Numbered from the stretch's first letter, positions 46,625 through 54,590 are shown. The stretch is DNA of 64,000 bases from Candidatus Delongbacteria bacterium (GCA_020634015.1 JACKCN010000004.1:333621-397620), one strand, 5' to 3'. Notes: generated by a model from the letters alone, not told the origin. Numbers and translations: made by a program.

Positions 46625-47137
46625 TCACGGGTCCATTGCAGAGGATACACTCGGCGCCCTGAGCAATTCCAGGAATTCAGATTTGCCGATCCCCCCAACT
46701 CGCCATCGCAAAGCATTTCCCTGTGGATCGGTTATGATCGTGACGGGCGAGCCGCCGACGTTGTAACGTGCCAACACCGCAGCATTGTCTGGGTTGTCCA
46801 CGTCAATTTCCACAGGAATGAATTGCGAACTGACAGATGTCTTCACCTCCTCATCAGCCCACACTTGTCGTTTCATGATCCGACAGGGGACACACCATTC
46901 GCCGGAAAAGTAGAGAATCATCGGTTTGCCGGTGTCGGCGGCCTGATGCTGAGCCGACGTGTAGTTGTCAGCCCAGGCGATACTGCTGGTGGGGACATAG
47001 AAGCTGTACCAAGCGTACGCAAGTGCAAGAACGAGGAATGTCAGCCAGAAGCAGCGCCAGAAATGAAACATTCTCTTTCGGTCCGGCGGTGGCTCTGAAT
47101 TGCCGGACGATGGCAATTGGGATTGTGACACATTCAT
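46625..47137 (-). CDS. membrane-anchored thioredoxin-like protein
   Basis: A 170-residue protein with one N-terminal membrane helix (WLTFLVLALAYAWYSFYV) and a thioredoxin fold with the active site EWCVPCRIMKR, the cis-Pro loop GGSPVTIIT and helix SEFLELLRAP. The CVPC motif resembles the DsbD C-terminal domain, so it probably acts as a periplasmic thiol-disulfide reductant. It lies just left of a decayed attC-like sequence (47167-47287) and may be the oldest cassette of the array. Base composition is lower in GC than the exopolysaccharide genes. Confidence 0.85.
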   Translation of the reverse strand: MNVSQSQLPSSGNSEPPPDRKRMFHFWRCFWLTFLVLALAYAWYSFYVPTSSIAWADNYTSAQHQAADTGKPMILYFSGEWCVPCRIMKRQVWADEEVKTSVSSQFIPVEIDVDNPDNAAVLARYNVGGSPVTIITDPQGNALRWRVGGIGKSEFLELLRAPSVSSAMDP

Positions 47138-47166
47138 TGATGTTTGGAAGCTCTACTCTAGAAGGC

Positions 47167-47287
47167 GACGAACGTTCTGCAATCCTGTGATCGGCTTGGT
47201 GCGCGCTTTGCCTGGCAAGCCTGATGCGCAAGCATCATCGTTCGTGGCAAAGGCCGTGACAAGGCGAGCATGAGGTCGATGGGGCTG
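47167..47287 (+). repeat. decayed attC-like site
   Basis: Clear similarity to the type-A attC sites over ~115 bases: GATCGGCTTGGTGCG, GGCAAGCCTGATGCGC and GGCAAAGGCCGTGACAAGG are all recognisable. The R'' box is degenerate (GACGAAC) and no GTTRRRY R' box remains. It is probably an inactive outlier at the left edge of the array. Confidence 0.6.
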
Positions 47288-47989
47288 TCATGGCGCGTGA
47301 GTCGACTGTGAATGTGCCACAGCTCCCCGCGCAAGCACGATTCCTGCGGCAATCATCCAACCAACTCCAACGGGAATGATCGCGAATCCATATGTGGCAA
47401 GTCCCGCTCCGCCAGTCAGCATCGCGACAACGTTCAATGCAGCGGAAGCAGCCGTCACGAAACTCCAGAGCAAAAGCCACTTGGGCACCCAATCCTCGCG
47501 GCCAGCCAGCGAAATGAATGTCGGACCAATCCCGATGATGAGAATGGTGGCAACCCAGTCCGCACGTGATGCGAACCAGCCCAATGTCTGCGCGAGCAGA
47601 ATTGCCGGGGGCGATGTATCGGGCGCCACCTGCACAACCACGGCCAACCAGCCGACATAGGCTGCCAGCACAAGGGGCACTCCCGTCCAGTAGCAGTATC
47701 GTGCCAGCACAGACCACACTCTGTGCTTTCCACTCAGCGAGGTCATTGCGGTTGCAGCGATACCCAGCAGAAATGCCATGACCATCCAGACTGTCAGGTT
47801 GGCGACAAGCAGGCCCTTGTGCTCACCCGCAGCCATGAGATACGCACCAACCTGGTCGTCAGCGATCGCAAGATCAATGTCTGCCCCCGACACCAGCATG
47901 AGTGCTGCACCTGACATGGCGCAGATCGAGCCCAGGATGGCTGTGTACGCGCCAAGGCGTCTTTCCGCAACTGTGGACGATGCTTGCAT
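47288..47989 (-). CDS. seven-helix membrane protein of unknown function
   Basis: A 233-residue polytopic protein with about seven hydrophobic segments (for example YTAILGSICAMSGAALMLV, VANLTVWMVMAFLLGIAATA, ATYGFAIIPVGVGWMIAAG) and short loops, without recognised motifs. The start at 47989 has GAAGGAG eight bases upstream. It sits between the decayed attC at 47.2 kb and the gene at 48.0 kb, so it is probably cassette-borne. Its stop codon directly abuts the attC remnant. Confidence 0.72.
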   Translation of the reverse strand: MQASSTVAERRLGAYTAILGSICAMSGAALMLVSGADIDLAIADDQVGAYLMAAGEHKGLLVANLTVWMVMAFLLGIAATAMTSLSGKHRVWSVLARYCYWTGVPLVLAAYVGWLAVVVQVAPDTSPPAILLAQTLGWFASRADWVATILIIGIGPTFISLAGREDWVPKWLLLWSFVTAASAALNVVAMLTGGAGLATYGFAIIPVGVGWMIAAGIVLARGAVAHSQSTHAP

Positions 47990-48042
47990 TTCGAACACTC
48001 CTTCTGCGAGCGGGACGATGGATCGGCCCTCAACTGCCGGCG

Positions 48043-48516
48043 TCAGGGCATGGATGTCAGCCAGATGGAACGCAGCTCCGCGACCGTGCTCGTGTCGACC
48101 GGGCCGGACTGCGCACTGCCCGCTGAGACGCGCGCGCCGACATTTTCCGCCTTGAGCCGCAGGATGCCGTTGTCCCAGTACACCCAGTGCTTGACCAGAT
48201 TGTAGATCCGATCGTCGACATGCGGGTCAACGGGATCCGCGATCCGGCGCAGAGCCGGGCTGTACTCGGCGCTCTCGGAGGGTCGGGCGTAGGTGCGGCC
48301 CGCGCTCCATTCGCCCATCTCAGTCACAAGGGCCACCGACTCAGCGGACGTCCTCTCCACGAGAACCCGTTCGGCTCGCCACCTTATGCCGTCCGGCGAG
48401 CCTCCGACATAGGCGACCAGGTGCTCAAGCCCTGTTCGACTCGTGTATCGGCTGTACACGGCAATCAGGTCGACCGCATCGCCTGAGCAATGACAGCAGA
48501 CCGCCAGCTCACACAT
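48043..48516 (-). CDS. hypothetical cassette protein
   Basis: The predicted product has 157 residues from the ATG at 48516 (MCELAVCCHCSGDAVDLIAV). It has three clustered N-terminal cysteines, central strands (GLEHLVAYVGGSPDGIRWRAE) and a YNLVKHWVYWDNGILRLKAENV segment that looks like genuine protein. I do not recognise the family. It lies immediately left of the first complete attC and faces against the attC direction. Confidence 0.55.
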   Translation of the reverse strand: MCELAVCCHCSGDAVDLIAVYSRYTSRTGLEHLVAYVGGSPDGIRWRAERVLVERTSAESVALVTEMGEWSAGRTYARPSESAEYSPALRRIADPVDPHVDDRIYNLVKHWVYWDNGILRLKAENVGARVSAGSAQSGPVDTSTVAELRSIWLTSMP

Positions 48517-48555
48517 CTGCAAGACTCCGCGATTTGACGCAGCTCCGCTTGCGCC

Positions 48556-48684
48556 GTCCAACGTTCAGCACAATCCATGACCGGCTTGGCGCGGGCTTTG
48601 CTCGCCAAGCCTGACGCGCAAGCGTCATCCTGCAGGGCAAAGGCCGTGACAAGGCAAGGCATCAGCTTCATGCGGTTGTTAGGC
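48556..48684 (+). repeat. attC 1 (type A)
   Basis: R'' GTCCAAC at 48556, R' GTTAGGC at 48678. Inside are the stem GGCTTGGCG/CGCCAAGCC and the hairpin TGACGC-GCAA-GCGTCA shared by all type-A sites. Confidence 0.9.
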
Positions 48685-49050
48685 GATATGTGTCCCAACA
48701 ATCACAAGTGGCTTCAATCGCGAGATCTCTTTCGCAGCAGGACTATTCATCGCGTGCCACAAATCCCAATCATGCTGCAGGCCAAGCCAGAAGTCCGCGG
48801 TCATCCCAAGAACCCGAGACAACCGCATGGCAGTATCCGGTGTGACAGAACGGCGACCCTTGATGATCTCGTTCAGACGAGGATATGAGACTCCCAGCCT
48901 TTGCGCCAACTCAACTTGCGTTACACCCAGAGGCTTGATGAACTCCTCGAGCAGCATGTCGCCAGGATGTGCAGGCGGGCGCTTGAGCGGAAGTCTCCGT
49001 CCACTTTCGCTAGTGGTAGTCGATGATTTCGACTTCGTGGGCACGTCCAT
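48679..49050 (-). CDS. higA: HigA-type antitoxin, family 1 copy 1
   Basis: A 123-residue Xre/HTH antitoxin: an N-terminal basic region, the family motif HPGDMLLEEFIKPLGVTQ, a helix-turn-helix (ELAQRLGVSYPRLNEIIKG), and the C-terminal FWLGLQHDWDLWHA dimer or neutralising helix. It binds its own operator and neutralises a RelE-like HigB. Its TAA stop codon (48679-48681) is provided by the R' box of attC 1. The partner HigB upstream is frameshifted here, so this copy may be an orphan antitoxin. The start overlaps the end of higB. Confidence 0.88.
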   Translation of the reverse strand: MDVPTKSKSSTTTSESGRRLPLKRPPAHPGDMLLEEFIKPLGVTQVELAQRLGVSYPRLNEIIKGRRSVTPDTAMRLSRVLGMTADFWLGLQHDWDLWHAMNSPAAKEISRLKPLVIVGTHIA

Positions 49051-49301
49051 TCGCTATAGGAACCAATCAGGTACTGCTGATTGATCCGGATGCTGCAAAG
49101 GCCCTTCAGATTCCCCTTCAACCACTCCAGTCGGATTCCAAGGGGCACTTGAAGTTCTGCCAGATCCCGTACACGGTTGAGTTGATCCAGCTTCCGCCAC
49201 GCACTTGGCCGAATGGATTGAGGGCAGCATTTTCGTTCACTGCTGGAGACAACTCTGTTGAACACATACTCAGTGCAAGGGCTCTTGAAAGGCTGTATCA
49301 T
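49010..49301 (-). pseudogene. higB: frameshifted HigB-type toxin, family 1 copy 1
   Basis: This corresponds to the intact toxin at 60468-60761. The frame starts MIQPFKSPCTEYVFNR and follows the family to IRINQQY, then loses it. Between CAGTAC and GAATGGAC this copy has 18 bases where the intact copy has 20, so the last ~20 codons, including the conserved HigB C-terminus, are read in another frame. The -10 element is also weaker (TTACAG with a 16-base spacer instead of TATAGT with 17). Confidence 0.8.
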
Positions 49302-49509
49302 GGGACCCCTGTAACGAGGGTCATTGTACTTGTCAATGCAACACACGAAGCCAAGCAAGTCGACCTGAAGCTCCTTGAGTCGCCAAAATCAACGGATCAG
49401 GTGCCGGCCGCCCACGAGGAGCGAGTTCCAAACCGACAACCACATCATATCACGAGCGGAGCCAGTCACCTGCAGTCGGTGCGTGGGAAAAACGAGTGAC
49501 GCAAACTAC

Positions 49510-49959
49510 TCACTCTTCGACAGCCAGTTCCGGACTCTTGCTTGACCATCCCGGCAACTTCTTGACTTGCTTCAGCCAGCGGCGCATTTGTTTTTCGTCA
49601 AGATCGTTCTCGTTGTGGATGTCGATCCGGCGAGCTTTGTAATCCGCTCCCCGGTTCCACGGGCCGGACATGCTCGTAACCGGTGGTTCGGGATCGAGCA
49701 GCGTGCCAGCGATGAAGCCGACGCCCACCCGGTCCTTGAAGGACCACATGGCAACGACCCACCCTTTGCCGGGGGTGCCATAGAACGGCACGCCAAGCGG
49801 CTGGGATGGTTTTCGCCATTTGATCGTACACCGCACCTCAGGAATCATTTCTCTGATGAGAGCATCGACTCGCTTGACCAGGCCTTGATGCTCAGGCTTC
49901 ACGTTGTCGAGCCAGGCCTGGACACCCACATCGCCCTCTTGTACAGGTAGTTTGCTCAT
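49510..49959 (-). CDS. DUF1801-domain protein
   Basis: A 149-residue cassette protein of the DUF1801/YdhG family. The pattern AWLDNVKPEHQGLVKRVDALIREMIPEVRCTIKW and the strand GWVVAMWSFKDRVGVGF are characteristic. Family members have a frataxin-like small alpha/beta fold and unknown function. It faces against the attC direction. The boundary with the HigBA cassette on its left lacks an attC (49385-49509 holds no recognisable site), so two cassettes are fused there. Confidence 0.85.
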   Translation of the reverse strand: MSKLPVQEGDVGVQAWLDNVKPEHQGLVKRVDALIREMIPEVRCTIKWRKPSQPLGVPFYGTPGKGWVVAMWSFKDRVGVGFIAGTLLDPEPPVTSMSGPWNRGADYKARRIDIHNENDLDEKQMRRWLKQVKKLPGWSSKSPELAVEE

Positions 49960-49990
49960 GCGTCGCCCGGAATCTGTTGTGTTACTTGTC

Positions 49991-50097
49991 GCCTAAATCC
50001 TCAGGGTTCAGCTGCGGTCCCGGTCTCGAAGGGTTTGCGCTCCGCTTGGTACAAGCGGCGTGACAAATGGCACGGCAGCTGCAAGCCTCTGTTAGAA
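49991..50097 (+). repeat. attC 2 (type B-like, diverged)
   Basis: The R''-like box GCCTAAA at 49991 and the R'-like GTTAGAA at 50091 bracket an imperfect palindrome with arms near TTCAGCTGC and GCAGCTGCAAG, as in the type-B sites. Confidence 0.65.
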
Positions 50098-50535
50098 GGC
50101 CTTTCCGCCATGCGCAAGAGCGTCGCGAATCCGCCCCCCGGCTTCTTCCAAAACCTCTCGCGTTGGCTTGTTCTCGTACACCGGACCGAAGCGCACCCCG
50201 ATTCCATCACCTTGGAACCGCGGAAACACGTGAAGGTGGACATGGGGCACCTCCTGCATTGCAGCCTCTCCATCAGCCAAGAACAGGTTGGTACCTTCGC
50301 ACCGAAGCCCACTTCGCCGAAGCCCCGCTGCCATTCGATGCGCGATGCGCATCAGATGGCCCGCTGTCCCCTCATCCAGATTCGCGAGGTAGCGCGCGTG
50401 CTGGACCGGAATCACAAGCAGGTGACCGGGATTCACTGGTTGGATGTCGAGTAGCGCCGCGCACACATCGTCTTGATAGACAAATGTTCCCGGGATATCC
50501 CCAGCTAGGATCTTGCAGAACACACAGTCACCCAT
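50092..50535 (-). CDS. HIT-family nucleotide hydrolase/transferase
   Basis: A 147-residue histidine-triad protein. It starts with the zinc-type CVFCKILAGDIPG segment and has LLDIQPVNPGHLLVIPVQHA and the triad HVHLHVFPR. Such proteins hydrolyse dinucleoside polyphosphates or AMP-lysine-like substrates. The chosen ATG is at 50535. The TAA stop codon (50092-50094) lies in the R' box of attC 2, so the reading frame is closed by the recombination site itself. Reverse orientation relative to attC. Confidence 0.9.
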   Translation of the reverse strand: MGDCVFCKILAGDIPGTFVYQDDVCAALLDIQPVNPGHLLVIPVQHARYLANLDEGTAGHLMRIAHRMAAGLRRSGLRCEGTNLFLADGEAAMQEVPHVHLHVFPRFQGDGIGVRFGPVYENKPTREVLEEAGGRIRDALAHGGKAF

Positions 50536-50557
50536 CCGACACCTCACGTTGCAAGCC

Positions 50558-50685
50558 TTCTAACGTTTTCATGAGCTGTGGACGGCCTGGCGCGGGCTTT
50601 GCTCGCCAAGCCAGACGCGCAAGCGTCATCTGCAAGGGCAAAGGCCGTGACAAGGCGAGGCATCAGCTTCATGCAGTTGTTAGAC
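50558..50685 (+). repeat. attC 3 (type A)
   Basis: R'' TTCTAAC at 50558 (first base off consensus), R' GTTAGAC at 50679, with the type-A internal stems (GGCCTGGCG...CGCCAAGCC variant). Confidence 0.88.
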
Positions 50686-50697
50686 GATGAATGCACA

Positions 50698-50726
50698 TTG
50701 ACTCCACGTAGCATAAGTGTTATACT
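50698..50726 (+). promoter_or_regulatory. promoter of the AbrB-Doc cassette, copy 1
   Basis: TTGACT (50698-50703), 17-base spacer, TATACT (50721-50726). AGGAGA at 50742-50747 is the ribosome-binding site for the ATG at 50755. The promoter begins 13 bases after the attC R' box. Confidence 0.85.
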
Positions 50727-50754
50727 CCCGGGTCATCACTCAGGAGAATATCTC

Positions 50755-50982
50755 ATGGTCAAAGAAGTCGCCGCTCGCAAAGTCGGGGGTTCCATCGGAA
50801 CCACTATCCCTAAAGACATGGCTGAACGCCTTCACATCGTACCCGGCGATCGCTTGTTCGCCATCGAGACGGACAACGGCATCTTGCTGACACCATTCGA
50901 TCCAGTTACCCAGCAAGCCTTGAAGCTGGCTACAGAGACAGCCAAAAAGTACCGCGAAGCATTGCGGGAACTGGCCAAATAG
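50755..50982 (+). CDS. AbrB/MazE-type antitoxin, copy 1
   Basis: The protein has 75 residues. The swapped-hairpin AbrB DNA-binding core is GSIGTTIPKDMAERLHIVPGDRLFAIE, followed by a C-terminal helix (LKLATETAKKYREALRELAK) that would neutralise the toxin. It is the antitoxin of a Doc/Fic toxin whose GTG start overlaps its TAG stop by one base (TAGTG). It is one of the few cassettes transcribed in the attC direction, from its own 17-bp-spacer promoter. Nearly identical to 54648-54875. Confidence 0.9.
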   Translation: MVKEVAARKVGGSIGTTIPKDMAERLHIVPGDRLFAIETDNGILLTPFDPVTQQALKLATETAKKYREALRELAK

Positions 50983-51383
50983 TGGCGTCAAGAACAGACC
51001 CCGTTTGGGTTCCTTCCATGGTCATCGAGGCAATTCACCTCGATCAGATCCGGGAGCATGGTGGACTTCCAGGACTTCGGGACAGTGATCTTCTCGAGTC
51101 TGCCTTGGCAAGGCCGCAACAACGATGGAACTTCAAGCCTACCGCGGATGCCGCCGAACTGGCTGCCGCCTATGGCTTTGGAATTGTCAAGAACCACCCC
51201 TTCCAGGATGGCAACAAGCGAGTCGGGTTTCTCGTCATGGTCATCTTCCTTGGCCTGAATGGTTTCAGTTTTCAGGCAACACAAGAACGTGTGGTGTCGA
51301 CCATCTACGGACTCGCCGCTGGCGAGATCACCGAAGATGATCTGGCATCCTGGATACGGACGTGTGCCTCTCCACTTTCCTGA
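50982..51383 (+). CDS. doc: Doc-type Fic-domain toxin, copy 1
   Basis: The protein has 133 residues. The Fic/Doc active-site motif HPFQDGNKR is at residues 72-80, preceded by the conserved LRDSDLLESALARPQ segment. Doc toxins phosphorylate EF-Tu; true Fic proteins AMPylate, and the motif GNKR rather than GNGR favours the Doc type. The start is GTG, overlapping the antitoxin stop. The stop lies three bases before the R'' box of attC 4. A near-identical copy is at 54875-55276. Confidence 0.92.
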   Translation: MASRTDPVWVPSMVIEAIHLDQIREHGGLPGLRDSDLLESALARPQQRWNFKPTADAAELAAAYGFGIVKNHPFQDGNKRVGFLVMVIFLGLNGFSFQATQERVVSTIYGLAAGEITEDDLASWIRTCASPLS

Positions 51384-51386
51384 TTC

Positions 51387-51515
51387 GTCTAACGTTCTGC
51401 ATAAGCTGTGACCGGCTTGGCGCGGGCTTTGCTCGCCAAGCCTGACGCGCAAGCGTCATCTACGAAGGCAAAGGCCGTGACAAGGCGAGGCATCAGCTTC
51501 ATGCGGTTGTTAGGC
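51387..51515 (+). repeat. attC 4 (type A)
   Basis: R'' GTCTAAC at 51387, R' GTTAGGC at 51509; perfect GGCTTGGCG/CGCCAAGCC and TGACGC-GCAA-GCGTCA stems. Confidence 0.92.
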
Positions 51516-51881
51516 GATATGTGTCCCAACAATCACAAGTGGCTTCAATCGCAAAATCTCCTTCGCAGCAGGACTATTCATCGCGTGCCACAAATCCCAA
51601 TCATGCTGTAGGCCAAGCCAAAAGAGCGCGGTCATCCCAAGTACCCGAGACAACCGCATGGCAGTATCCGGTGTGACAGAACGGCGACCCTTGATGATCT
51701 CGTTCAGACAAGGTTATGAGACTCCCAGCCTTAGCGCCAACTCAATCTGCTTTACACCCAGAGGCTTGATGAACTCCTCGAGCAGCATGTCGCCAGGATG
51801 TGCAGGTGGCCGCTTGAGCGGAAGTCTCCGTCCACTTTCGCTAGTGGTAGTCGATGATTTCGACTTCGTGGGCATGTCCAT
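51510..51881 (-). pseudogene. higA: HigA family 1 copy 2, nonsense mutant
   Basis: The DNA aligns end to end with the intact copies at 48679 and 60137, but codon 56 (Tyr in the helix-turn-helix sequence GVSYPRLNE) is TAA, at 51714-51716. Several other substitutions are present. Its native stop would be in the R' box of attC 4, as in the other copies. Confidence 0.85.
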
Positions 51882-52134
51882 TCTCCCATGGGAAACAAAT
51901 CCGGAATTGCGGATTGATCCGGATGCTGCAAAGGCCCCTCAGGTTCCCCTTCAACCACTCCATTCGGTTTCCAGGGGGCATTTGAAGCTCTGCCAGATTC
52001 CGTACACGGTTGAGTTGATCCAGCTTCCGCCACGCAATTGGCCAAACGGATTGCGGGCAGCATTACCGCGCACTGCTGGAGGCAACGCCGTTGAATGCAT
52101 CCTCTGCGCCAGGGCTCTTGAAAGACTGTATCAT
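51841..52134 (-). pseudogene. higB: HigB family 1 copy 2, nonsense mutant
   Basis: It starts MIQSFKSPGAEDAFNG like the intact toxin but has TAA at codon 24 (52063-52065) where the intact copy has Lys. The promoter hexamers (TTGACT, 17 bases, TATAGT) are unchanged. Both genes of this module are therefore dead. Confidence 0.85.
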
Positions 52135-52215
52135 GGGACCCACTATAACGCGGGGCATTATACTAGTCAAGGCAATACAGGAAGCCGCGCAGGTCGACCC
52201 AATGCACCTTGATTC

Positions 52216-52222
52216 GCCTGAC
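52216..52222 (+). repeat. R''-like remnant of a lost attC
   Basis: GCCTGAC stands exactly where the R'' box (GCCTAAC) of this 700-bp cassette should begin, 700 bases after attC 4, but the rest of the attC is replaced by an M23 peptidase fragment. Confidence 0.5.
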
Positions 52223-52228
52223 GTCGCG

Positions 52229-52540
52229 TCAAGAGGTGGAATTTCTGGAATACTTGCAGCGTCCGATGAGGTCGCCCTGGTTGACCGTATCTCCAACCTC
52301 AACCGGTACAGTGCCGGGAATGAGATGCGCGTGGAAACCGTATTCGCCTTCGCCATGTCGGATGATGACGTGATTGCCGGCAATCTGCGTGGCGAGGAAA
52401 TCCGGCATGAAGTACCCGATGAACGGCGACTCGTGGTGCCCATCATGTACAGCGACGACCTCCCCATCCGCTGCGGCGAGGATCGCTTCTGCATACCAGC
52501 AGTAGTCCTTCAGGTGCTGTCCGTTGCCGCGGTGGTGCGC
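52229..52540 (-). pseudogene. M23 (LytM-like) peptidase fragment
   Basis: The minus-strand frame shows the core of an M23 endopeptidase: EAILAAADGEVVAVHDG, GNHVIIRHGEGEYGFHAHL and VEVGDTVNQGDLIGRC. The N-terminal part is replaced by IS3-family transposase sequence (junction near 52540), and the end stops in the lost attC position. About 100 codons remain. The metal-binding GxHxH motif would be GFHAH. Not functional as it stands. Confidence 0.72.
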
Positions 52541-53220
52541 TGAACAGTCGCCCGCGTGATGCAGTCGATGGGCCTGCGCGGTGTGGTCCGCAGTCACCGC
52601 GTGCGCACGACCATCCCGGATATCCATGCGGAGCGACCGCTGGATCTCGTACACCGCAACTTCACGGCCACGCGACCGAATCAGTTGTGGGTCTTGGACT
52701 TTACCAACGTCGCCACGTGGCGCGGCTTCGCATATGGCGCGTTTCTCATTGAGATGTTTTCGCGTCGCATTGTGGGCTGGCGCGCCAATGCACCGTTGCG
52801 CAGTGACATGGCGTTGGACGCGCTGCAAGAAGCCTTGTGCAACCGTGAGACCGACGCGCCCTTCATCCATCCAGCGACCGTGGGTCGCAGTATTCATCCA
52901 GGTTCGACTCGGAGAGTTCAGCGGAAGCCAGCATTGAACCGTCGGTCGTAAGCCGTGGTGACAGCCACGACAACGCACTCGCCGTAACCATTGTCAGCTT
53001 ATTCAAAACGGAAGTGATTCACTGGGCCGGTCCGTGGCGGAGCAGTGACGAAGTTGAGGTCGCCACGTTGGAATGGGTGAGCTGGTTTGACACCCAACGC
53101 TTGTAGGAACCGATTGGCTATTTGCCGCCGGTAGAGTTTGAAGCACAGTATTGCACCGACTGCGCGGACTTCGCCGCGCTGGCACACAAGTAAAACAGTC
53201 TCCGTTAAACCCGGGGCTAT
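52540..53220 (+). mobile_element. IS3-family insertion sequence remnant (orfB)
   Basis: The plus strand encodes an IS3-type DDE transposase: RPNQLWVLDFTNVATWRGF with the first Asp, FLIEMFSRRIVGWRANA, then, after a frameshift near 52866, SDRGSQY and GDSHDNALAVTIVSLFKTE. A TAG interrupts the C-terminal part (DTQRL then stop then EPIGYLPP) at about 53103. The right end has the GTTAAACCCGGGG sequence usual for such elements. The 5' part with orfA is missing, so it is immobile. Confidence 0.85.
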
Positions 53221-53264
53221 TCACGCTTTACAGCAATGGATTTTTTACTTAAAGTGTTCATCAT

Positions 53265-53700
53265 GACGGACCTGACCCGACTTCGTGGACACCTGACACG
53301 CTCTGCCTTCAGGGCGGAGGTGGCACATGCGAGTGGCACGACGCCCCACGCCCGGGCTGATTTGTCACTCGGATCTCGGCAGCCAATGCACGTCGACCGC
53401 GTATCGCGCGGAACTGGAGGCGCATGGAATGCTGGTGAGCATGAGTGGGCGAGGTAACCGTTACGACAACGCCGTGGCTGAGAGCTTCTTTGCCACGCGG
53501 GGTTCGAACTGATCATGCGCAGCGACTGGCACACGCGGGAAGAAGCGCGACGCGCGAACTCCCGGTACATCGAAACTCGGTACAACCGCAAACGTCGGCA
53601 TTCTACGCTCGGCTACGCCAGTCCGGCGGAGTTCGAAGTGCAGCAGCAAATGGCCGCGTGATTCCTTTCACGTACTTGTCAACTATCCGGGGAAAGCTCA
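53265..53700 (+). mobile_element. second IS3-family remnant, internally deleted
   Basis: A left-end-like sequence near 53269-53290 is followed by the C-terminal third of an IS3 transposase (PTPGLICHSDLGSQ, then GRGNRYDNAVAESFFAT). A frameshift near 53500 follows, and the frame resumes with EARRANSRYIETRYNRKRRH and LGYASPAEFE. The right inverted repeat TGTCAACTATCCGGGGAAAG ends at about 53700. It belongs to a different IS3 subgroup from the remnant on its left. Confidence 0.75.
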
Positions 53701-54350
53701 TGAAATATTTGTTCACAATTCTCTTTTTTTCTTGCTCATTCAGTGCTTTTGCTCAAAATCGCCCCCTCGAGGATAAAGCAGTTGAGGTAGAACACAAGTG
53801 GAGGGTCAGTACGCCTTATTTTGTTTTGACAGATCCTCTTGGAGGGCATTGGAACGATCGAACAAGTACTCAAATGATCGAGATTCATGTAAAACGCAAT
53901 CTGGATGACAAGAACATCATAGGACTGAAGTTCGCTACATGGCGATTGTTTCAACCCATGGGAATCACCTGGTGGGATGGTCTTCTGGACAAAATTGAGT
54001 CTGGAAGTGAATTCTACGATGGATACTTGAGAGAAACAGGAATTGGCGTCACATACCAACGCATGCTATTGAAAGGGCTTTTTGCAACTATTGAAGTGTT
54101 GCCACAAATTCAAACCTATACCGATCTAGACGGGAATAAAATCAAAAGTGGTTTCAAAGTCTATAACTCGTACCATTTGGGCTATCATTTCTCGATCGGC
54201 AAGAAGGAAAGATTTTTTATCGAACCTCAGGTTCATGTCAACCAGTGGATGTTTGATAACAATTCACCTGAAGGTTTCAAGGAGTTTGACGACAAATATG
54301 GAAACGTCTTTCTTTTTGAGCCGAACATTTACTTGGGGTGGAGTTTTTGA
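53700..54350 (+). CDS. AT-rich exported beta-barrel-like protein
   Basis: A 216-residue protein with a clear signal peptide (MKYLFTILFFSCSFSAFAQ) and alternating aromatic strands (FYDGYLRETGIGVTYQRML, GLFATIEVLPQIQTYTDL, ERFFIEPQVHVNQWMF) ending in SF, as expected of an outer-membrane barrel. Composition is strikingly AT-rich, unlike the flanks, which points to transfer, perhaps from a Bacteroidota-like source. The ATG coincides with the end of the IS3 right repeat, and the ribosome-binding GGGGAAAG lies inside that repeat. It is followed by a truncated attC. Confidence 0.75.
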   Translation: MKYLFTILFFSCSFSAFAQNRPLEDKAVEVEHKWRVSTPYFVLTDPLGGHWNDRTSTQMIEIHVKRNLDDKNIIGLKFATWRLFQPMGITWWDGLLDKIESGSEFYDGYLRETGIGVTYQRMLLKGLFATIEVLPQIQTYTDLDGNKIKSGFKVYNSYHLGYHFSIGKKERFFIEPQVHVNQWMFDNNSPEGFKEFDDKYGNVFLFEPNIYLGWSF

Positions 54351-54469
54351 ACTTGGTCAGCCCTGTAAGCTCCAATAAGCGAATACTCGTAAAACGCCTA
54401 CACGCGTTTGCTGGGCCCCAGCGTGACATATCGCAGAGTGATGAGCCCTTCGCAGAAAAGGCTTACTTG

Positions 54470-54578
54470 GATCACGGCTTGGCGCGGGCTTTGCTCACCA
54501 AGCCTGACGCGAAAGCGTTATCCTGCCGGGGCAAAGGCCGCGACAAGGCGAGGCACCTGCTTCATGCAGTTGTTAGAA
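54470..54578 (+). repeat. attC 5 (type A, 5' truncated)
   Basis: The body from GGCTTGGCGCGGGC to R' GTTAGAA (54572-54578) matches type A. The R'' arm is absent, replaced by unrelated sequence. Confidence 0.8.
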
Positions 54579-54590
54579 GATGAATGCACA

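Noticed and set aside
50578..51611. Recurrent plus-strand frames starting MTGLARALLAKPDAQ before many cassettes
   Set aside because: They are translations of the attC repeat itself, which happens to be open in one frame; no ribosome-binding site and identical wherever the repeat occurs.
53204..53210. GTTAAAC as an attC R' box
   Set aside because: It lies in the conserved terminal sequence of the IS3 remnant and has no matching R'' partner.
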